Assembly (NCBI RefSeq): GCF_030253575.1
Contig: NC_080568.1
Coordinates: 7,923,501 to 7,987,500 of the forward strand
Source: Rhododendron vialii
Taxonomy: Eukaryota > Streptophyta > Magnoliopsida > Ericales > Ericaceae
DNA length: 64,000 nucleotides
Reading direction: 5' to 3'
Within the stretch, counting starts at the first letter, position 1. Each line of letters begins with the position of its first letter. Shown piece after piece: positions 53,890 through 64,000 of the stretch. A program made the translations under genes and the position numbers. The notes under the pieces were generated by a model. It did no database searches. It worked only from the letters and a program-made list of their open reading frames with translations, and was not told the origin of the DNA.

Positions 53890-54065
53890 CAAGGACGGAA
53901 CCAGGATTTTACCCTAGCAGTGGCGAAATGTATACTAAAAAAATTTAGTGGTGGCGAAACTATAAAAGTTTGGCATAAATTTTTTTTTTACATATAATAA
54001 TTGCATTTTTTAAAATTCTTGTCGTGGCGGTCGCCGCTACTAGACCCCCCCTGATCCCATCCTTG
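53890..54065 (-). mobile_element. 176-bp hAT-like MITE, second copy, 8-bp target duplication
   Basis: Ends CAAGGACGGAACCAGG and CCTGATCCCATCCTTG are inverted. ATTCTAAC flanks both (53882-53889 and 54066-54073). Its reverse complement matches 19546-19717 throughout (GTCGCCGCTACTAG, CATATAATAATTGCATTTT). It is inserted in GCTCGA-rich DNA. Confidence 0.92.
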
Positions 54066-54079
54066 ATTCTAACCAAACT

Positions 54080-55790
54080 CGAGTTCTTAAATGCTAATTG
54101 AACTCGAGCTCGAATATTTGGCTTAGTTCGAACTCTTTGAACATATATTTTTAAATTTCGTCTCGATTTGTTTGGACCCTTAATCCTGATAAAGCAAATT
54201 TTGTGGGCAGATCGGGTGAAAAACGTGCCACCAAGAACACTATTTTACTTTCTCGTGTTTTTCATGCACTAGCCATCAAGGTCTATTAATAGTGGGATAG
54301 AATAGGCTAGCTAGTAAAGTAGAAAATTACCAAATTTAGGGTCAAAATAAGGAGATTGATTGCTACTTCCACTATTAATCACCCCATAGTGGAAGAAAAA
54401 GCAGTGTGCAAGGGAAGAAAAGTGCTATTTTGAATGTTGATGTTGTGCTTCTAGAATCATTAACTAATTACTGAAGCACCTTTGGCCAAAAAAATTCAAA
54501 ATTCTAAGTGGTGGATCAATTAAATACTAGAAATAAGGGACAGGATGTGGTCCATCTGAGTATTTTGTAGGCCCTTCTGAGTTCATTTTGATGATTGAGA
54601 TTGTGTACATTCAAGAACTCATCAGGAGCTTTTTAACCTTGTCAAAAAGCAAATTAATCAGATATCGATCATAATTAATATGATCCTCGTACAAATGTAT
54701 TTCCTATTCGATGTCCAATTCATCGATTTGAAGATGAATGTGTATCGAAATCATATTGATTAATCTCTGATCAACATGATTTTTGGTATGATTAATGTTC
54801 TCGACGAGATCAAAAAAATATGAATAGTCTACATTGTCGAAATGGGCTCAAAAAGGACTCGCAAAATACCTAAAACTGGACCCCGACCTGTAGAGGACTC
54901 TGGTCCGGCCCGAACGTAAAACACTTGCAAAAGCTTTGCCCTTTCAGATACGGTTGTTGTGTGGATTGCAAATGTGAGACTCGTACAGCCATTGTGCAAG
55001 AATAGTAAACTTATTAGTAAAGACCACTTGGCCAATCCCTTGGATTTGGATGAATTTCTTTTTGGTTTCTAAAGTACCACTTTTACTAAAGCATTTCAAC
55101 TGTTGCTAATGCAATGCCTAGTATTTTTTTCCTCCAAACTAGTGAAAGGCTTGGAACTTGGGAGCTTGGTCCCTCGATCACATGTTTCAGGTTCGAAACT
55201 ACATAGGTGCTCTTGTGGGTCTTAACCCATTAAATGGACCTCCTAATAGTAGACGATGCGACTACTAACACCCTGTGATATAGCAAAACATAAAAGTCCT
55301 ATTTTCCCTCTCCCTAACTTGATGTACTCTTTGCAACCGAAAGTTTTACCATTCAGACGCAGGTGTTCCGTCCCTAAAGAACATAACTTTTGCAGCGGAT
55401 ACATACCGAAGGGTCGTGGCTAAGAATTTTGCCTTCTCTTATCTTACCAAGCCAAAAAACATACACCACTAGTACAAAAGACGCTTCACGATTGATGTTT
55501 TGATAGGAACGGAATTCGGAAGGGTCTAAATAAGAGGCATATTAATTTAGAGAGCAAACTATTTATCAAAATTAAATGGATATCCTCCATCTGCACCAAT
55601 TTTGAGCTCATGGTATATATGCAAAATCATCATTTCGAGATTGACAACGAACTAGCAATGGCTTGGGTGTGTTTGGAACGCGACTGATGATATGAACCCC
55701 AAGTAACACCGGAAATAGCGTGACCAAATAAAAGTGTCACGATGAGTAAAATAAGGAAAAAGCCAAACATTGTACCTTCGCAATGTGAAA
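54080..55790. other. spacer with degraded repeats
   Basis: GAACTCGAGCTCGAATATTT at 54101 is part of the GCTCGA-rich family. At 55140-55260, GCTTGGAACTTGGGAGCTTG and CAGGTTCGAAACTACATAGG (box B-like) suggest a decayed tRNA-derived element. No gene was recognised. Confidence 0.35.
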
Positions 55791-55794
55791 ATGG

Positions 55795-55829
55795 TATTTG
55801 TGTTGTTTATGATTGTGCTCCTCACCACA

Positions 55830-55877
<48 letters not shown>

Positions 55878-55910
55878 TTTGTGTTGTTTATGATTGTGCT
55901 CCTCACCACA

Positions 55911-55961
<51 letters not shown>
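55795..55961. repeat. tandem duplication of 40 bp plus (GA)n
   Basis: TATTTGTGTTGTTTATGATT, GTGCTCCTCACCACATTATG followed by a GA tract occurs twice in tandem (55795-55875 and 55876-55961). The 40-bp part is identical in both units, so the duplication is recent. Confidence 0.95.
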
Positions 55962-55962
<1 letters not shown>

Positions 55963-55969
55963 ACTAAGT

Positions 55970-56750
55970 TTTTTGTATTATTGGTATGTGAAAATCTCAT
56001 TTTTCTCTTACTTTATTGTAAGTGACTAATGGGAATTGGATTGCATGGTATGGTCTTAATAGAGTTTTCATTTTGGGAATCCGTGTAATTGGGCTTTAAT
56101 TGCTATCAGCCAAAAAATTCAAACAACAAATCAATAACCCCATTTGCTGGCACTTATATGTAAGCTAACTTATTTGCTTAAAAAAAGTTAATGAATAATG
56201 TTTGGTATCAATTATGAGTAATCACTTAATTAGTCTTTTCTACTTATTTGACAAAAAGAAAAAGAAAAAAGAGAAGAGATTATTCTAAACTCCAATTTGT
56301 AAATTTAAAAATACGATTTTCAGAAAGACGCTTAATTCAAGAGTGCTCTATGGAATGATTAATGTTAATCTAGACATTTACTTGATGATACGCTATTCTA
56401 CAACTTATTTAACAAACAATATGAACTTTTATTTTGTTAGCTTATAAAAAGCTACACCAAACACATCTCCAACTTATTTTACGGTTTTTAAGTGAATAAT
56501 CAAAATAATCATAATTAGAGAATCTAACTTATAAGCGATAATAAACGTGGCCATAAGATTAAAGAAACTTGGAAAACTTTGGAAATCATTTTGTTTTGTT
56601 TTGATGACTGCTATATATCACTAGGCCCCACCCCGAAAGCCCAGAAAGCAATCACTTTGAACACCCTAATTATAAAATAGGGCTCTAGTGAAGATAAGTT
56701 GAATGTAAGAGATTTCGACCTAGTGCAATAACAAGTAGTGCGCGCAAACG
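55970..56750. other. A+T-rich spacer
   Basis: No gene or defined repeat was recognised. AACTTATTT and CTTATAAG words recur. Confidence 0.35.
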
Positions 56751-56754
56751 AACC

Positions 56755-57510
56755 AGGCAACCTGCGAGTAGCTCCAGGCTCGATTCGGTTTGTTTAATAA
56801 ATAAATTGAGCTCGGACTCGAATTTTAGGCTCATTTAGTGAAGAAGCCAAGCTCAACACTGTTAAGCTCGGCTTGAAGAAGCTCGACTTGTTTGTGTAGA
56901 CTCAACTCATAAGTAACTGAACTGGGCTTGACTCGTTTAAAATGAGAAGAGTTCAAGCTCGAGTTTTTGATTATGTGTGTTGCTACGTATAATGAAAAGT
57001 AGGTAGGTCTCAATTATTGAAAGTAACTTTGAGTTTCTCGATAAAGCACTTAATAATATCCGATCTGCTAATTTTTGACATAATTATTCTACTCGACTAG
57101 CTCTACACAACGAACGTTTTCAATCAATCGGAATGAAACCTGAGCAAATACCGAGTTTTTGGCATACTTGTTCTACTCGACTAGCTCTACACAATGAAGG
57201 TTTTCAATCAATCGGAGTAAGATCGAAGCAAATTCCACTCGGCACTGCAAAACAGTGCTACCCGGGGCGAATTTTCCATCCCCAAATAAGCATGCGTACT
57301 AACCAAGCTGCTCGCTTGATTTGTTAAATACTATTTGGCTCAGTTGGGCTGATCGTTCATTTACAAACGAACCAAGCTCAAACAAATTTTTTTACACGCT
57401 TAGCAAACAAGAAGAGCTTGAGTTAGTCGTCGGTTGATTAGTTGTGTACATAAGTTCCGCTCTGGTGTAGAAACTCGGCTCGTATGTAGAGGCTCATTTT
57501 GTACCAAAGG
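56755..57510. mobile_element. degraded GCTCGA-rich (hAT-like) region
   Basis: GCTCGATTCGGTTTG, GAGCTCGGACTCGAAT, AAGCTCGGCTTGAAGAAGCT, CGACTTG and CAAACGAACCAAGCTC recur in both orientations, as inside the intact element at 2356-2801. Clean termini are missing. Confidence 0.4.
57088..57221 (+). repeat. 50-bp direct duplication, 83-bp period
   Basis: TTCTACTCGACTAGCTCTAC, ACAA(C/T)GAA(C/G)GTTTTC, AATCAATCGGA occurs near 57088 and again near 57171 with three substitutions. It lies inside the GCTCGA-rich region. Confidence 0.85.
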
Positions 57511-58200
57511 AGAAAACATAGTCCATTTGAAAGTTAAAACCGAGTTGGTTTTCCCTTTTAACACCTTTCATCAAGCTTAACCACCGATACTCCTAAGTTT
57601 CTACTAGTATTTTCTTGCTAATCAAAAACCTGCCGAAGAGGAGCTGACCGCTTTAACCACCTCCACAAACGTGACCATGAATTCCAGATCCGCGGCAAAT
57701 CCTGGAAAGGATCAGTCATTCTACTGCAGTGCAAAAATTCTCTCACAGATACCAGATTCATAGAGCTACTACAGCGGATTGACATTGCCAAGTTGAAAAA
57801 TGGTATGCATCGTCAGCTTCCAATATCACAAAGCAAAAGGCCAATATAGACAGCTTAATCAATCGGTTCCTATGATACTTCACCAACATACGGCATATGA
57901 CTGAGCCCATAAGATTAACTGTGTGAAAAACCAAACTGCCTCAACTTCAACTCATCCACAGAAGCCAATTTACTACTGAATCTTCCATAATATATCACCA
58001 CCACTCGAAATGAGACAAACAAATATATTCCAAGGGACAGTCAAGAAAGCATAAGCATAAACGCATTCAAAACTTCCTACAACGAAGGTTCTCAAAATCA
58101 CTGTCTGCTGTTTAGGCTTAAGTAGTAAACTAGTTAATGTGAAAAAACACAAGGTCACGCTTGCTAATGCTGCAACAAAAACCTACATGGATGCAAGGCC

Positions 58201-60921
<2,721 letters not shown>

Positions 60922-60959
60922 GTCTGCCGGAGGCTATGGAAATGCAAAAGGAAAACTTC

Positions 60960-61140
60960 TCGGGAGAGAGAGAGAGAGGGAGAGACGACGCGAGTGTGAA
61001 GAGAGACGATTATATACCGCCTCTATTATCTTTTCGAGCGAAACCCTAACAGGCCTTGACGAGGCTTTAGGGCAATGGGGAAGTGGCCCATTAGCATATG
61101 GGCTTCTGGTGAAAGTTTGGGCTGAGGGCATAGCCCAGCC
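60960..61140 (-). promoter_or_regulatory. RPS9 promoter: TATA box, telo-box, site II motifs
   Basis: On the minus strand TATATAAT (61016-61009) lies about 88 bases before the ATG, with a CT-rich leader after it (60965-60985 on the plus strand is GA). AAACCCTAA on the plus strand (61041-61049) is a telo-box. TGGGCC/TGGGCT site II words occur at 61085-61090 (minus), 61099-61104 (plus), 61118-61123 (plus) and 61132-61137 (minus). Telo-boxes together with site II elements are known hallmarks of plant ribosomal-protein promoters, where TCP factors act. Confidence 0.85.
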
Positions 61141-61189
61141 AGTAAACTTGATTTTCTTTTCTTTTCTTTTCTTTTTTATTGTTTAAGAG

Positions 61190-61955
61190 GAAGAAAAAAA
61201 GAGTTAAAAGTTGATTTGAATATAAGGTAGGTTATTTCTACTATCTTCCTTTCATTCATTCACATTTTCTCTTCTTCTTCTTTTTTTTTGTAATTGTTGC
61301 AATTTATAAACTGGCTTTCAATTTCTTTTCTGTTCAACTTTATGTAAACTTATTTATCGCAACTTCTGCTTTTACTTATTATAATTAAAACTCAATTTTT
61401 AATGCTTTTGATTATTTTTCTTTCAGCAAGAGTTACACAGCCAATGATTCAAACTACAATTAGAAGAGCTCTTTTTTGAAGTTGACATTAGATATATGTG
61501 TGTGTACAATATCAGCGGAGCGAAAAGTTATTTAGATGCCAATTTTTCGTATTCTTTTAAATATATGAATACTTTCTTATGGCTAAAATATCAAATTTTG
61601 ACCTTAACGACCTATAATTACAGCATTACTCTACCTATCTAACCCAACCGAATAACAAAACTGAATAATTTACTCCACCACTTCTATATAAACAAACAAA
61701 CAATTATTGAAAAGCCATCTCCCACTTAAGTATTTGCATAATTTTACCTACCTTTTTCCTCCTTTTCTCCCATCTTTCCTCCCTTTCTCTTCTATTCCTT
61801 GTTTCCCTTGTCTAACCCAGCTCCAACCACCTTTGCTCTCTTTGAAGTTCTATCACGGTGAACATGAAAATGAAACAATCTATATGTCTATACATTTATA
61901 GCTACCAATCCCTGCTGGAAGAGACAAAACCCCTGGGAAATGCGTCTGAACAAAT
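61190..61955. other. spacer upstream of RPS9
   Basis: A+T-rich and pyrimidine-rich DNA (TTTTCTTTTCTTTTC at 61150-61170 and 61275-61290). No gene was recognised. Confidence 0.4.
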
Positions 61956-61960
61956 CTCAC

Positions 61961-61961
<1 letters not shown>

Positions 61962-61999
<38 letters not shown>
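61962..61999. repeat. (TC)19 microsatellite
   Basis: An uninterrupted TC tract. Frames reading LSLSLS through it are artefacts. Confidence 0.97.
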
Positions 62000-62003
<4 letters not shown>

Positions 62004-62217
62004 TGTTTCATTTTTATCTTGTATTACTCACCCCTTGGCCCTTCGGTGAAAGTGTATCCATGAAACACTTGTCCCATGGTTTTTTCCTAACCCTTTTTTT
62101 TTTTTCCCCGACAAGGTGTGTCTAGGCCAGCTTATACGCATCTCAACTGATCTCCTCCCCAGTCCCCCGAAAATAAAATGGCTGGGGGAGGAAAGGTTCC
62201 CTTTTTTTAGTCTACTC

Positions 62218-62293
62218 CTAGGAACAAATCCAGTAGAGAGTGTGGGGCCTATAGCTCAAAAGATTAGAGCATGTGGCTACGAACCACGGTGTC
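62218..62293 (+). pseudogene. plastid trnR-ACG-like fragment (probable nuclear plastid DNA)
   Basis: GGGCCTATAGCTCAAAAGAT, TAGAGCATGTGGCTACGAAC, CACGGTGTC (62245-62293) matches the first 49 bases of chloroplast tRNA-Arg(ACG) with 5 differences, all transitions, including the intact ACG anticodon loop CTACGAA. The T-arm is missing: sequence diverges after GTGTC. The preceding GGAACAAATCCAGTAGAGAG may be plastid spacer too. Transitions fit decay of methylated plastid DNA inserted in the nucleus. It is not a functional tRNA. Confidence 0.75.
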
Positions 62294-62445
62294 CAGTGAG
62301 AGGCAATCATTCACACCAAGACTAGAAAATTCATAAGAAATTACTTTCTTGCGATCTAACCTCAAGAATCAAACCCCCATCAATTATGTAAGTAAGCAAA
62401 CTTACCAACCAACTGGACTAACCCTTGATCCCCTAATAAAGGCGT
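62294..62445 (-). mobile_element. possible tRNA-derived SINE, minus strand
   Basis: On the minus strand, GGGTTAGTCCAGTTGGTTGG, TAAG resembles a box A tRNA head. It is followed by GGGGGTTTGATTCTTGAGGT (box B-like) and a body ending GATTGCCTCTCACTGGAC at the trnR fragment. No A-tail or target duplication was resolved. Confidence 0.4.
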
Positions 62446-62639
62446 AGGTGCACTTGTAATCATATAGTGGTACAGAAGTCAAAGATATTCTTAAAATTAT
62501 GCCCACCTGCGGGCAATGGATGCAGAATCACATAGTATGTACTAAATTGATCATAAGAGTACATTCTTGGGAAATATCTCCAAAATCTAGGTCGGGTATT
62601 ACATTGACCTAATTATCCTTCCCTTTTTTGGACTGCCAT

Positions 62640-62860
62640 TTATTGGATGACGTGGGAAAACAGTAAGAATTGGTGGTATTTCTAATTCTGATGGCATGTT
62701 GGACAGTGCCAATCATCTGCCAAAATAGGATAGTTATATCTGTCAATAAATTTATCTTATTTGGAAGGCTTGTCTCCCTTAACCAAGTACACCAATATCC
62801 AGAGTGAAACCAAGATAAATATGTTCTCCAGCTGCAGGAAGAGATAGACCACACTAATGC
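62640..62860 (-). pseudogene. possible PHD-finger gene fragment
   Basis: After a possible acceptor TATTTTGGCAG the minus strand reads DDWHCPTCHQN, the style of the last CxxC of a PHD finger. An upstream segment reads WFHSGYWCTWLRETSLPN, recalling FHxxCL...LP. Frames are broken and a stop follows HQN, so any gene here is decayed. The resemblance is short and could be chance. Confidence 0.25.
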
Positions 62861-63027
62861 ATCAGACATGACATAGTTACATGTGTGGAAGAGAGGGTAT
62901 GGAGGAGAAGAAAATTTGAGGAGCTATTTTCGGTATTGCGATACTGATTAAGAATCAAGAGACCAAAAATTGCCACAAAATATGATACATAACACGCAGC
63001 ATCCCCTCTGCGTCTCTGAATACATGA

Positions 63028-63231
63028 TCACCTCCGCTTATGTGACATGACTCTGCTTGCAATAGGTATCTTTTCTTCCTTGAATGGTTGAGTTGAGGCA
63101 TCAGAGAGACTCGGTAACCTTGAAACACTACCCTTCCCTTTCCTGGCATTTGGTCCAATCTCCTCTATCATATATTTCCAGCCATCAATAGGCCTCCTCC
63201 GGCTAAAAATATGAGTCTTGATAAAACTTGC
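63028..63231 (-). CDS. unrecognised exon-like open frame, minus strand
   Basis: A frame of about 67 codons follows a good acceptor (GCTGGAATGCAG|ATTGC) and reads FIKTHIFSRRRPIDGWKYMI, then EEIGPNARKGKGSVSRLPSL, ending SHKRR-stop. Composition and low stop density suggest a genuine last coding exon. I do not recognise the protein. Preceding exons would lie at higher coordinates, possibly beyond the window. It may instead be a fragment related to the PHD-like piece downstream. Confidence 0.35.
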   Translation of the reverse strand, partial: ASFIKTHIFSRRRPIDGWKYMIEEIGPNARKGKGSVSRLPSLSDASTQPFKEEKIPIASRVMSHKRR

Positions 63232-63240
63232 AATCTGCAT

Positions 63241-64000
63241 TCCAGCTTACAGAAACAAACGTATTATATGAAACTACCATGACTAGATCAGAAACTGCAT
63301 ACATTTCCATGGAATAATTTGGAAAGCTTTGCAGACAAGGAGGAGTATAGCAAAATCTGAATGCAGACGCCCATTAAAAATGAGGATCAAGTTTTAAAAT
63401 CTTCTCGCATGCTAATGATGATCCTTCACTGAATCCCTTTTTACTTTTCTTACATTTAGACTACATTAAAGACTTTCAGGTGACATTAGCCCCTTCGCTC
63501 TTTGATTTGTGTTTACTTTCTCAATCTTCCCTATATGGAGCACATCTGCGGGCTCAAATCAATCTCTTTCTAGGGCTAAAGCTTCGGCTAATCTTCCGGA
63601 TTTTCAAGAATACATTCTGAAGCCAATGCCTCCTTTCCTTTCAACCACTTGGTGGCAGCATCGTTGAAGAAGTTCGGATATTTGAGTGCTTTGGATTATG
63701 GTCTTTTATTCATGATGCTGCACTAGCAACCTTCTTCCATGTGCTTACGTTTTGCATTTTGTTTATGTTCATCGTTCTTGTATGCTCTTGGACCCTTGTC
63801 TTGTTTGTAAGCACTTTCTTTTATTTTCAGACTGGTAACTGAACACTATGTATCCTTTTCATTTAGTTTTAAGTCATCTATCTTTAAGAATTGGTAGATT
63901 TTTGTTGTGTATTTATCTCTATTATCGATTATGTAGATGTTTGTGGAAAAGAGTTTACAAGTTAAACTTCAACTGGGTTTTATGCTATTAGTATCAAGTA
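63241..64000. other. unassigned right edge
   Basis: No convincing exon, element terminus or RNA gene was recognised. Base composition is moderate, so it may be intron of a gene continuing past the window. Confidence 0.35.

Overview
The window is intergenic-rich nuclear DNA of a flowering plant, almost certainly a eudicot. The evidence is intron-containing plant genes, A+T-rich spacers, long (AT)n and (GA)n microsatellites, a plant-type L1 LINE and many plant MITE families (Stowaway, hAT-like, Tourist-like, Mutator-like). The species cannot be read from the sequence; an Ericales-like genome is only a guess. Assignments rest on reading and on family knowledge, not on database searches.

Only three intact protein-coding genes are convincing. 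(1) An F-box/kelch-repeat protein of the SKIP11-like type, coding 32340-33464 on the plus strand, with a GA-rich leader exon and a leader intron. (2) A small acidic nuclear protein resembling the AITR/DIG repressors of ABA signalling, 50177-50641 plus, with a foldback MITE ending about 85 bp upstream of its TATA box. (3) Ribosomal protein uS4/RPS9, 58201-60921 minus, three coding exons, with a TATA box, telo-box and site II motifs upstream. They do not form a pathway; their proximity looks incidental.

Region by region. 1-2150: low-complexity DNA, the end of a hAT-like element, a possible CCCH zinc-finger relic and a tiny LINE tail. 2154-6972: a dead YqaJ/lambda-exonuclease-fold nuclease gene, split by a hAT-like MITE (8-bp target duplication) and, 20 bp further on, by a 5'-truncated LINE (12-14 bp target duplication). 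The LINE is itself interrupted by an LTR-like segment flanked by a perfect 68-bp duplication. 7253-11156: a diverged 1.4-kb direct duplication. 11.2-31 kb: spacer packed with MITEs, including nested ones, a Micron-like foldback in a (TA)n tract and a diverged tandem array at 19.3-21.8 kb. 31.2-34.1 kb: the kelch gene. 34.1-50 kb: unassigned DNA, a tRNA-derived SINE, hairpins, LINE tails, a GC-rich LINE-derived element and more MITEs. 50-58 kb: the AITR-like gene, then repeats. 58-61.1 kb: RPS9, whose first intron holds two decayed copies of the start of its own exon 2. 61.2-64 kb: a plastid trnR-ACG-like fragment, a possible SINE and two unassigned coding-like pieces on the minus strand.

No new multi-gene system was found. 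The most unusual structures are the nested insertions in the nuclease pseudogene, the exon-boundary duplications inside the RPS9 intron, the long hairpins and the promoter-proximal MITE.
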